A DNA stretch of 64,000 bases from positions 1 through 64,000 of the forward strand of contig JANQRC010000068.1 of NCBI GenBank assembly GCA_028284745.1, in the 5' to 3' direction. The position numbers were made by a program, and so were the translations under genes. The DNA comes from Flavobacteriaceae bacterium (lineage in GTDB: Bacteria; Bacteroidota; Bacteroidia; Flavobacteriales; Flavobacteriaceae). Shown piece by piece: positions 56,377 to 62,810 of the stretch. The notes below the pieces were generated by a model. That model was not told where the DNA came from, did no database searches, and saw only the letters and a list, made by a program, of their open reading frames with translations. Within the stretch, counting starts at the first letter, position 1; every line of letters begins with the position of its first letter.

Positions 56377-57054
56377 AATGTAGAACATCAGGCCTATCTT
56401 GAGGTCATTGATCTGTATTGATTCGTTTTCAACAGTAAAGACGCCATCTTCAAATAGCTTGTCAAGTCCATAGTAGGCATAGAAATTCCAAGTGTGGTAC
56501 CCAAAACTTACATGAACCCCATATTGGAAGCGTTGTATGTCCGAGCTACTGAATCGCTGGTTTACCGTGTCATCTTGAAATCGGAAGCTGTTAGCGAACA
56601 CATAGCCCAACTTTATGCCCGAGTAAATGCGCCAAAATTCGTAGCTAGCTGTGTCAGATGTTCGCCATCTGAACTCTAACGGCATCTCTACAATATGTGA
56701 GGTGTAACGGTTCTTACTAAAATTATTAGAGCTTATCTGTTGGTATACAATGGTGTTATTGGCCTTGGAGGCAGTAAAATTCGAGAAATAGGTATTGATG
56801 TTATAACCTACGCCGATACCAAAACCAATATTTCTTCTTTTATTGATGGGAAGGTCCTTGATGAAGCCTATATGAAGCCCGTTAGATAAACTATTTTGGC
56901 TTACATCATTTGGCCTATTAAGTAACAGGTTGTATGTGATGCCTGTGTAAAATTGGTCTTCTAAGTATCTCTGGCCAAGGACATCATCAGAGTTTTCTTG
57001 AGATACTGCCATTGGTCCAATTAGAAGGAAGATCGCAAAAAGATATACGCGCAT
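56371..57054 (-). CDS. sprT: PorT/SprT family outer-membrane protein (T9SS component)
   Basis: The 227-residue protein has a signal peptide (FAIFLLIGPMAVSQ) and a beta-barrel of the PorT type: TGITYNLLLNRPNDVSQNSLSNGLHIGFIKDLPINKRRN, GFGIGVGYN, EMPLEFRWRTSD, and the last strand LKIGLMFYIL. PorT/SprT is needed for type IX secretion and gliding in Porphyromonas and Flavobacterium. The neighbourhood rpoN, PAP2-like, sprT, exbD, exbD, exbB is one I associate with flavobacteria, which strengthens the call. Its own -7 box follows the exb terminator. It should serve the cargo proteins seen elsewhere in this window. Confidence 0.78.
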   Translation of the reverse strand: MRVYLFAIFLLIGPMAVSQENSDDVLGQRYLEDQFYTGITYNLLLNRPNDVSQNSLSNGLHIGFIKDLPINKRRNIGFGIGVGYNINTYFSNFTASKANNTIVYQQISSNNFSKNRYTSHIVEMPLEFRWRTSDTASYEFWRIYSGIKLGYVFANSFRFQDDTVNQRFSSSDIQRFQYGVHVSFGYHTWNFYAYYGLDKLFEDGVFTVENESIQINDLKIGLMFYIL

Positions 57055-57070
57055 AGCGAAGCGTTTGTAA

Positions 57071-57078
57071 CAAAGATA
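57071..57078 (-). promoter_or_regulatory. -7 box of sprT
   Basis: Minus-strand TATCTTTG is an exact TAnnTTTG match 16 nt before the sprT ATG. With the terminator just upstream, it makes sprT independent of the exb operon. Confidence 0.6.
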
Positions 57079-57108
57079 CTAATAGCTTTTGGAGCAGTAG
57101 GTGCAAAC

Positions 57109-57136
57109 AAAAAAGGCATTCCATGGAATGCCTTTT
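57109..57136 (-). terminator. Terminator of the exbB-exbD operon
   Basis: GGCATTCC and GGAATGCC form a perfect palindrome flanked by A and T tracts. On the minus strand it ends in TTTTTTGTTTG. The T/A symmetry means it could also act rightward, but no rightward gene ends here. Confidence 0.85.
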
Positions 57137-57163
57137 TCTATCTGAAAGTCTCTAAACGTACGA

Positions 57164-57631
57164 TTACTCACTTTTCTTATTGGCAATGTAATTGATCTTC
57201 AATGCATTAACATCTCTCAATTCTTGCTTGATGTCTGAAATAAGTCCCATGTTGGTCTCACCATCTACCTTAAGGGCAGTGGTGATCTTATTTTGCTGGT
57301 CTTGTCTAAAATCAGCGCGCTCTGAAAGGATGTACTGTGCAATGTCAGTAACTTCCTTGAAAGAATCGTTTAATTGGATCTTGGCACTGCTTCCCCATTT
57401 GGCCTTGAATTGATCTAGCGGCTCTCCAGCATAGATGTAGATCACAGGGTCTTTCTTGTCTAGCGTGTGTAGCTGGTCAGCAGATGGAAGCTGTTGCTTT
57501 ATCTTCAGCGTGTTGTCTTTCATCACTGTTACGGTCATGAAGAAGAACAACAGCATGAAAACGATATCAGGCAAGGCAGCCGTGTTCACAGGCGGAAGGC
57601 CCCCATCCTTTTTTTTCTTAAACTTTGACAT
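57164..57631 (-). CDS. exbD: ExbD/TolR family biopolymer transporter (second copy)
   Basis: ExbD partners ExbB to use the proton gradient to drive TonB- or Tol-type machines. The 155-residue protein has a short basic cytoplasmic start (KFKKKKDGG), one membrane helix (PDIVFMLLFFFMTVTVMKD) with the conserved Asp in the proton path, and a periplasmic domain. It is last in the operon exbB, unknown, exbD, exbD, 12 bases after the first exbD, and is followed by a terminator. Two different ExbDs in one operon are common in Bacteroidota and may form a heteromeric stator. Confidence 0.9.
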   Translation of the reverse strand: MSKFKKKKDGGLPPVNTAALPDIVFMLLFFFMTVTVMKDNTLKIKQQLPSADQLHTLDKKDPVIYIYAGEPLDQFKAKWGSSAKIQLNDSFKEVTDIAQYILSERADFRQDQQNKITTALKVDGETNMGLISDIKQELRDVNALKINYIANKKSE

Positions 57632-57643
57632 ATCTATATGTTT

Positions 57644-58267
57644 TTAGTTTTTCTTCGGTTCAGCTTCCGATAGCTTTTGAGGATACATTTTTTTAACACG
57701 CTCTAACCTCGGCTTGAGGCGGTCTTTAACCTCTTCTGGTGTCTTAGCGGTTGTATACTCTTCCTCGTCAGCAAGATAATCTCTGCCAGGATATAGTCTA
57801 GCATATTCGCGTGCACGAAGCTCGTTGTACGCTGCAACAAGCTCATTTTGCACTTCTATGTACGTTTTATAGCTAGTTTCCCTGTCATTTTGAAGTGAAA
57901 TGATCGCTTTGTCTGGGTGGTCAGAAGACTCGGGGTCCTTCTTTCCTTTACAGTAGTTGCAATTTTCACCTTGGTCATTGGTAGAAGCTCCGTTATCTAG
58001 GAAATCCATGGCGGCCTTTCGAAGATCTGTTACCTCCATCAATTGGTCTTCTACAAGTAGCTGGTCATTTTTGTTGACCACCACAGTGAAGATGTTACGC
58101 TGTCTAATGATGGGTGGGTCCACATCTTCTGGTTGTGGTGGTGGCAACTTACGGTTGATCCCGGAATTGGTCTCAAAAGTCGTTGTCACCAAAAAGAAAA
58201 TGAGGAGCAGAAACGCAATGTCTGCCATCGAACCCGCATTGATCTCTGGTATTGCTCTTTTTGGCAT
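57644..58267 (-). CDS. exbD: ExbD/TolR family biopolymer transporter (first copy)
   Basis: The 207-residue protein starts MPKRAIPEINAGSMADIAFLLLIFFLVTTTFE, with the conserved proton-pathway Asp in the single membrane helix. The periplasmic domain is larger than usual, containing a Cys pair (NCNYCKG) and a Lys/Arg/Glu-rich tail (RDYLADEEEYTT...KRLKPRLERVKKMYPQKL). It lies between the 145-residue membrane protein and the second exbD, separated by 13 and 12 bases. Together with ExbB it should form the stator that powers TonB-dependent receptors or another outer-membrane machine. The Cys pair is unusual for ExbD. Confidence 0.9.
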   Translation of the reverse strand: MPKRAIPEINAGSMADIAFLLLIFFLVTTTFETNSGINRKLPPPQPEDVDPPIIRQRNIFTVVVNKNDQLLVEDQLMEVTDLRKAAMDFLDNGASTNDQGENCNYCKGKKDPESSDHPDKAIISLQNDRETSYKTYIEVQNELVAAYNELRAREYARLYPGRDYLADEEEYTTAKTPEEVKDRLKPRLERVKKMYPQKLSEAEPKKN

Positions 58268-58280
58268 AACTTATATTGTT

Positions 58281-58718
58281 TTATCTGCTTAGTGCTCTTT
58301 TTACTCCACCCCAGGCCATAGCAGCAATGGCAACGATGGCAAGGATATAGAAGATACGCAAGCCGGCACCTACGTTCTTAGAGGTGGATTCAGCCACTTC
58401 GATGGGCTGAGGTCTTTCGGAGAATGACTTGATGAGGTCTGGGCTTGAATCTGCCAAGCCAAACCCAAGCGCTACTACAGCAGCTAACACTCCGAGTGTA
58501 ATTAAGGTCTTTTTGATGTTGCCTCCAGTAAAGATGCTTATCAATCCAAAGAGGATAGCAGCAAAAGCAGCAATGGCTATCATTACATATGCCAATTGTA
58601 GCATAGGTGATATCTGCGATGGGGCATCACTGTCAGAAGCTCCCATCATTGCATATAGCACAACACCAACCACAGCCAATATAGCTGCAATGATTCCTAC
58701 TATTTTACTAATTTTCAT
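58281..58718 (-). CDS. Small membrane protein of the exb operon
   Basis: The 145-residue protein is hydrophobic with four predicted membrane helices: about residues 5-24, 42-64, 72-88 and 121-140. Short loops include GASDSDAPSQISP and SSPDLIKSFSERPQPIEVAEST. I do not recognise a family name. It is encoded between exbB (25 bases) and exbD (13 bases), so it is likely an accessory or assembly part of that stator. Homologues in the same position in other flavobacteria would be expected if that is right. Confidence 0.8.
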   Translation of the reverse strand: MKISKIVGIIAAILAVVGVVLYAMMGASDSDAPSQISPMLQLAYVMIAIAAFAAILFGLISIFTGGNIKKTLITLGVLAAVVALGFGLADSSPDLIKSFSERPQPIEVAESTSKNVGAGLRIFYILAIVAIAAMAWGGVKRALSR

Positions 58719-58743
58719 AATTATACAATAGTTTGGTTAGTGT

Positions 58744-59457
58744 TTACTTTTTATGTGCAGCCAATAGGTCGATCAACGAAATTGAGGCATCTTCCATGTT
58801 GTTTACGATGCTATCGATCTTTGCAATGATATAGTTGTAGAAAATTTGAAGAATGATGGCTACGATAAGACCGAATACTGTTGTCAAAAGTGCTACCTTA
58901 ATGTCGCCCGCAATTAGCGAAGCATCCAAAGCACCTACAGCACTGATCTTGTCGAATGCCTGAATCATACCAATCACCGTACCCATGAAACCAAGCATGG
59001 GAGCAATAGCGATAAAGAGCGAGATCCAAGAAACGTTCTTCTCCAATTGTCCCATCTGAACCCCTCCGTAGGCTACCACTGATTTTTCAGCGATGTCCAG
59101 ACCTTCCTCAGACCGATCTAGACCTTGATAGAAGATGGAAGCAACAGGACCTTTTGTGTTTCTAGCTACTTCTTTGGCAGCATCTACACCGCCGGAAGCT
59201 AGTGCGTCTTCTACGTTCTTGATCAATTTGTTGGTGTTGGTGGTGGCCATGTTCAAGTAAATGATCCTTTCGATACAAAAAGCAAGACCAAGGATAAGAC
59301 ATAGTAGTACGATACCCATAAAGGCAGGACCACCTTCAATGAATTTTTCTTTAAGTACTTGGTGGAATCCTTTCGACTCAGCTTCCTGAGCAAAAACAGG
59401 TGCTGCATTCAGCAACATAAATCCAGCAATCGTAAGTGTAGAGAATAATCTTTTCAT
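58744..59457 (-). CDS. exbB: MotA/TolQ/ExbB proton channel family protein
   Basis: ExbB forms the pentameric channel around ExbD. The 237-residue protein begins at ATG 59457 (MKRLFSTLTIAGFML), with an N-terminal hydrophobic segment that could be a signal or helix (ending AAPVFAQEAES). The family's three helices follow: GIVLLCLILGLAFCIERII, SLFIAIAPMLGFMGTVIGMIQAF and DIKVALLTTVFGLIVAIILQIFYN. The conserved ProMet-Leu-Gly/Gly-Thr-Val signature is intact. A longer TTG start exists but adds only three residues. It is first in the operon. Confidence 0.92.
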   Translation of the reverse strand: MKRLFSTLTIAGFMLLNAAPVFAQEAESKGFHQVLKEKFIEGGPAFMGIVLLCLILGLAFCIERIIYLNMATTNTNKLIKNVEDALASGGVDAAKEVARNTKGPVASIFYQGLDRSEEGLDIAEKSVVAYGGVQMGQLEKNVSWISLFIAIAPMLGFMGTVIGMIQAFDKISAVGALDASLIAGDIKVALLTTVFGLIVAIILQIFYNYIIAKIDSIVNNMEDASISLIDLLAAHKK

Positions 59458-59488
59458 TTCTGTCAAACTTAAGTTAGTTAATTGGTTT

Positions 59489-59496
59489 TAAAGATA
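59489..59496 (-). promoter_or_regulatory. Probable -7 box of the exb operon
   Basis: Minus-strand TATCTTTA lies 31 nt before the exbB ATG, differing from TAnnTTTG in the last base. A -33 TTG at ideal spacing is not seen. Confidence 0.4.
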
Positions 59497-59693
59497 TAAA
59501 AAATGTCAATAAGTAATGAATTTAATTTCGCAGAGCCAAAGGGACTAAGCTTTCGTTTTCCCTATGCTCTCTTTGTGGTGTACAAGTGCAAACAAAAACA
59601 AGTTGGCAACTTCCTCAAAATTCACAAAATTTGATGTGCGCATCCTTTTCGTTGCTCTAGGGGAAGCCTCAGCTACGCTGATGTTTGCACTTG

Positions 59694-59781
59694 CAGAGAG
59701 GAAGGGATTCGAACCCTCGATACGGTTTTGCCGCATACACGCGTTCCAGGCGTGCGCCTTCGACCACTCGGCCACCTCTCT
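59694..59781 (-). tRNA. tRNA-Ser (GGA anticodon)
   Basis: A class II tRNA of 88 nt. The acceptor stem AGAGAGG pairs with CCTCTCT. The anticodon stem CACGC/GCGTG encloses the loop CTGGAAC with anticodon GGA. A long variable arm (TATGCGGCAAAACCGTA) is typical of serine, and the T-loop is TTCGAAT. The discriminator is G; CCA is not encoded. A reading frame drawn over it is an artefact. Confidence 0.95.
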
Positions 59782-59861
59782 ATCTATCTCTGAAACCTTG
59801 AAAAATAAGGAAACAGAGTCCCAAATAACAAAAAATATTCTAGCCGTGAAAATATACCCCG

Positions 59862-60893
59862 TTAATTTTCTGAGACCTCTCCGCGCAGTGATCGCTCAAA
59901 AGCATGCTTAAAGTTTTCACCTTCAATATTTTGGCCCAACAGGTACATGGTCTTGGCGATAGCTGCCTCGGTGGTCATGTCCTTGCCGCTGATGATGCCA
60001 AGGTCTTTTAATCGCTTGCTGGTCTCATACTGGCCAAGCACTACTCCTCCGCCTGAGCACTGTGTCACATTGATAAGGAGCTTGCCTGCCCCTGAGAGCT
60101 CTTGCAACAATGCTATGAACCAAGGACTGGTAGGTGCATTGCCCGCACCAAAAGTTTCAAATACCACAGCTTTGATAGATTCAGAGGATGTCATACAACG
60201 CAATGTCTGTTCGTTGATTCCCGGAAATAACTTGATCAGAGCGATATTGTCTTCCAACTGCGTTCTAATGATCATCGCTTGGTCTTCTGGTTTAAAAAGA
60301 GCAGCCTCATTTACCTTCAGGTGCACACCAGATTCTACCAGAGGAGGATAGTTGAATGAGGAAAAAGCTTCGAAATGCTCTGCATTGATCTTGGTAGTGC
60401 GATTGCCACGATAGAGTTTGTACTCAAAGTAGAGACCTACTTCTTGGACCAGGGGCTTGCCTTCTCTTTGCAATGATGCTATTTGTATGGAGGTGATAAG
60501 GTTTTCCTTGGCGTCTGTGCGTAGGTCGCCAATAGGCAATTGTGAGCCTGTGAAAATGACGGGCTTTGCCAAATGCTCCAGCATAAAACTCAATGCCGAA
60601 GCCGAATAACTCATCGTGTCGCTGCCATGCAATACTACAAAACCATCGAAATCATGATAGCCCTTTTCGATGATCTCTGCCAAATGTACCCAATGCTGTG
60701 GATCCATGTTAGAAGAATCTAACGGCACATCGAAAGAAACGGTTCTAATGGTACAGTGCAAATGCGTGAGCTCTGGGATTCGTTCCAATAGCTTTTCGAA
60801 ATCAAAGGCCCGCAAAGCGCCTGTTTCAAAATCCTTGATCATGCCAATGGTACCACCCGTATAGATCAGTAGTATGTTAGGAATTGCCTTCAA
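59862..60893 (-). CDS. ansA: Type I L-asparaginase
   Basis: AnsA hydrolyses asparagine to aspartate and ammonia in the cytoplasm. The protein has the first catalytic Thr in the motif LLIYTGGTIGMI, the second-Thr motif VVLHGSDTMSYSASALSFML, and the Lys region FTGSQLPIGDLRTDAKENL. The C-terminal half includes VVFETFGAGNAP and INVTQCSGGGVVLGQYETS. I chose the TTG at 60893, giving about 343 residues, the usual size, because the first ~60 residues of the longest frame (from 61076, or an ATG at 61052) overlap tatD out of frame and look non-coding. The exact start remains open. No signal peptide. Confidence 0.88.
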   Translation of the reverse strand: MKAIPNILLIYTGGTIGMIKDFETGALRAFDFEKLLERIPELTHLHCTIRTVSFDVPLDSSNMDPQHWVHLAEIIEKGYHDFDGFVVLHGSDTMSYSASALSFMLEHLAKPVIFTGSQLPIGDLRTDAKENLITSIQIASLQREGKPLVQEVGLYFEYKLYRGNRTTKINAEHFEAFSSFNYPPLVESGVHLKVNEAALFKPEDQAMIIRTQLEDNIALIKLFPGINEQTLRCMTSSESIKAVVFETFGAGNAPTSPWFIALLQELSGAGKLLINVTQCSGGGVVLGQYETSKRLKDLGIISGKDMTTEAAIAKTMYLLGQNIEGENFKHAFERSLRGEVSEN

Positions 60894-61011
60894 ACGAGTC
60901 TTAATTTCATGTGAATTTAAAGATAATAGAAATAAGACTTGTTTCACTACTAGAACGAAGATAATGGATAGATTCTTTCGTCTTCCGGCGTAGCGGCCCC
61001 TGGTCTGGATG

Positions 61012-61779
61012 TTAAATACCAAAAACCTCCTTGGAGTTTTCAGTAGTGACATGGGCGATCTCTTCTTCTGAGACACCGTAGACAGAAGAAAGCTTTTCTA
61101 AGACCTTGATGATATAGGAGGATTCGTTCCGCTTGCCGCGGAAGGGTGTCGGGGCTAGATAGGGCGAATCTGTTTCGAGCACTATATGCTTCAGGCCGAC
61201 CTCATGTAAAAAACGATCGACCTTTCCGTTCTTGAAAGTTACGACACCACCGATTCCTAGTCTCATGTTAAATGAAATGGCACGTTCCGCTTGGTCTTTG
61301 GTGCCTGTAAAGCAATGGAAGATCCCGAACAGGTCGTCACCTCTTTCGTCTTCGAGTACGTCAAAGATTTCATCGAATGCGTCACGGCAATGTATGACAA
61401 TGGGCAAGGTGTATTTCTTTGCCAATCGAATTTGCCTTGTAAAGGCATCTTGCTGAATCGCTAGTGTACTTTTGTCCCAATACAGGTCAATCCCAATTTC
61501 GCCTACCGCATAGAACCTTCGCTTTGCAAATTCTGCCTCTACGTGTGCCAGCTCTTCTTCGTAGTCTTCTTTGACGCTGGTAGGGTGAAGGCCCATCATC
61601 AAGAATACTTGTTCAGGATACTTCCCTTCCAAAGCATACATGCGTTGGGTGTAGCTCGAATCAATAGCCGGGATGAAGAATCGAGAGACGCCTGCCGCTT
61701 CGGCACGACGTATCATTGCCTCTTGGTCATCGTCAAACGCCTCACTGTAAAGGTGGGTATGCGTATCGGTTATTATCAT
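61012..61779 (-). CDS. tatD: TatD family metal-dependent hydrolase
   Basis: A TIM-barrel amidohydrolase-related enzyme of 255 residues; TatD is a 3'-5' nuclease acting in DNA repair and turnover. Metal ligands are visible: THTHLYSEAFD at the N-terminus, EIGIDLYWDKS, PIVIHCRDAFDE, IFHCFTGT and LETDSPYLAPTPFRGKRNES. The ATG at 61779 follows a perfect -7 box by 5 nt. It is divergent from the retropepsin-like gene and upstream of ansA on the same strand (about 118 bases to the chosen ansA start). Confidence 0.93.
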   Translation of the reverse strand: MIITDTHTHLYSEAFDDDQEAMIRRAEAAGVSRFFIPAIDSSYTQRMYALEGKYPEQVFLMMGLHPTSVKEDYEEELAHVEAEFAKRRFYAVGEIGIDLYWDKSTLAIQQDAFTRQIRLAKKYTLPIVIHCRDAFDEIFDVLEDERGDDLFGIFHCFTGTKDQAERAISFNMRLGIGGVVTFKNGKVDRFLHEVGLKHIVLETDSPYLAPTPFRGKRNESSYIIKVLEKLSSVYGVSEEEIAHVTTENSKEVFGI

Positions 61780-61784
61780 GGCCG

Positions 61785-61792
61785 CAAAGATA
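61785..61792 (-). promoter_or_regulatory. -7 box of tatD, 5 nt before ATG
   Basis: Minus-strand TATCTTTG matches TAnnTTTG exactly, and CGGCC separates it from the ATG at 61779. A minus-strand TTG at 61809-61811 could be the -33 element. The geometry predicts a leaderless mRNA. Confidence 0.6.
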
Positions 61793-61798
61793 AATGTT

Positions 61799-61806
61799 TA
61801 CATTTG
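61799..61806 (+). promoter_or_regulatory. -7 box of the retropepsin-like gene
   Basis: TACATTTG is an exact match to TAnnTTTG, 15 nt before the ATG at 61822. It is back-to-back with the tatD box, only 6 bases apart, so the two promoters must compete for polymerase. Confidence 0.5.
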
Positions 61807-61821
61807 TACAAAATTGCATGA

Positions 61822-62259
61822 ATGTCTTCACTAAGAAAATTTCTTCTAGACAAGGGATACACACGAGTGCCTTTAAAACGTATCAGCACCGATCATTATG
61901 AGGTCTATGCCAAGGTGAATGGTGTTGAAGGGCGTTTCATTCTGGACACAGGTGCTTCTAACACGTGCATAGGCACAGACCGTATCGACCATTTTAACCT
62001 GCAGCCAAAAGACTCGGAGATCAGAGCGGCAGGTGCAGGCGGTCGTGGTATGAGCACGCAAATAGCCAAGCGCAATAGTGTTGAGATCGGTGAGTGGAAA
62101 CGACAGAAATTGGCCATCATACTCTTTAATATGATGTATGTGAATGCTGCCTTGGCAGAACGTGATGCCATTCCCGTAGATGGGATCATTGGGGCTGATG
62201 TGCTAAAGCGTGCCAAGGCGGTCATTGATTATGACAAGAATTGCGTCTATTTGAGATAA
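61822..62259 (+). CDS. Retropepsin-like aspartic protease family protein
   Basis: The 145-residue protein has the retropepsin active-site motif FILDTGASNTCIG near residues 38-50. A flap-like Gly-rich loop (AAGAGGRGMSTQ) and the C-terminal hydrophobic-Gly motif IPVDGIIGADVLKRAKAVIDYDKNCVYL follow, typical of single-domain gag-like aspartyl proteases (PF13975 type). Such enzymes act as homodimers. There is no signal peptide or membrane helix, so it is probably cytoplasmic. Its substrate is unknown. It is divergent from tatD with overlapping promoters. Nothing indicates a retroelement here; cellular members of this family are common in bacteria. Confidence 0.87.
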   Translation: MSSLRKFLLDKGYTRVPLKRISTDHYEVYAKVNGVEGRFILDTGASNTCIGTDRIDHFNLQPKDSEIRAAGAGGRGMSTQIAKRNSVEIGEWKRQKLAIILFNMMYVNAALAERDAIPVDGIIGADVLKRAKAVIDYDKNCVYLR

Positions 62260-62323
62260 ACAGGTATTTTCACCCTGTCACAGGTAATCAAGTTTACACA
62301 ACTTTGTATGGTAACCAAAACCA

Positions 62324-62443
62324 ATGGCCGTGAAAAGCAACACTACCTCCCCGAGTAAATTAAGCCACCTTTTGCCTTATACAATTTTCATCTTAATGAT
62401 CTTAGGGCTTATTGTCAATTCGTTAATATTTTTTACCTTGTAA
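62324..62443 (+). CDS. Candidate 39-residue single-helix membrane protein
   Basis: A 40-codon frame starts at ATG 62324 and ends at TAA 62441-62443. It encodes MAVKSNTTSPSKLSHLLPYT, then the hydrophobic helix IFILMILGLIVNSLIFFTL. The polar N-terminus with two Lys and the terminal helix fit a small membrane peptide. There is no recognisable family. An 11-bp hairpin lies 40 bases downstream. Coding status rests only on frame, start and composition. Confidence 0.45.
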   Translation: MAVKSNTTSPSKLSHLLPYTIFILMILGLIVNSLIFFTL

Positions 62444-62482
62444 CTGATTTTCACTTATTTCTCATACCAACCAATGACCTCG

Positions 62483-62510
62483 ATTGACCCAGTTGACCTA
62501 CTGGGTCAAT
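62483..62510 (+). terminator. Inverted repeat, possible terminator or operator
   Basis: ATTGACCCAGT (62483-62493) and ACTGGGTCAAT (62500-62510) form a perfect 11-bp inverted repeat with a TGACCT spacer. The following bases are CTTCTTAG, a poor T tract, so it may equally be a protein-binding site. Confidence 0.4.
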
Positions 62511-62515
62511 CTTCT

Positions 62516-62689
62516 TAGTAAATATCCACCACTGAAAGTGATGGCTTTGATCAAGCTCTAAAAGAGCTTTCAATGAACGCCCTCTTTTCTTCTCCCCCAA
62601 GGGAGAAGTTCAGACAGATCAACTGTTCCCTTGTGGTTGACATGGATGAGCGAGCCTTAGGAGTGCTGCAGAGTCAATGAGGCTAGAAT
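62516..62689. repeat. Diverged intergenic repeat, copy B
   Basis: Related to 28915-29069. It shares AAATATYCACYACTGAAAG, GGCTTTG, the TCAA..GAAC/GAC-CCC stretch, an AAGGGAG block, CCCTTG and the terminal GCTAGAAT. It is slightly longer (about 174 versus 155 bases). No conserved reading frame. Confidence 0.6.
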
Positions 62690-62754
62690 TCGACTAAAAG
62701 ACGGTAAGGCCAAGGGGCGGGCTTCCATGTTCAGGCGGAAGTTTTACCAAGTTT

Positions 62755-62788
62755 CAATAAAAGAAGCACTCTTTCAGAAGAGTGCTTT
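62755..62788 (-). terminator. Terminator of the E2 dehydrogenase gene
   Basis: On the minus strand AAAGCACTCTT pairs with AAGAGTGCTT around a CTGA loop, followed by a T-rich tract (CTTTTATTG). It lies about 25 bases after the stop codon at 62811. Confidence 0.8.
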
Positions 62789-62810
62789 CGTATGCATGAG
62801 CGATATGGAA

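Larger units (their letters stand above)
62260..62810. other. 551-base intergenic region: tiny gene, hairpin, repeat copy, terminator
   Basis: This is the longest gap between annotated large genes. It holds a 39-residue candidate gene, an 11-base-pair inverted repeat at 62483-62510, copy B of the diverged repeat (62516-62689) and the terminator of the E2 gene (62755-62788). I see no tRNA or recognised riboswitch in it. Confidence 0.6.

Noticed and set aside
59545-59775. 76-residue minus-strand frame (MAEWSKAHAW...)
   Set aside because: It is the translated tRNA-Ser gene, a common annotation artefact, not a protein.
60894-61076. N-terminal extension of ansA to 61076 or 61052
   Set aside because: It overlaps tatD out of frame, reads as junk before the conserved Tyr-Thr-Gly-Gly motif, and would make the enzyme unusually long. 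The exact start is still uncertain.
61822-62259. Retropepsin motif as a sign of a retroelement
   Set aside because: There is no reverse transcriptase, integrase or repeat flanking it; cellular retropepsin-like proteins are common in bacteria.
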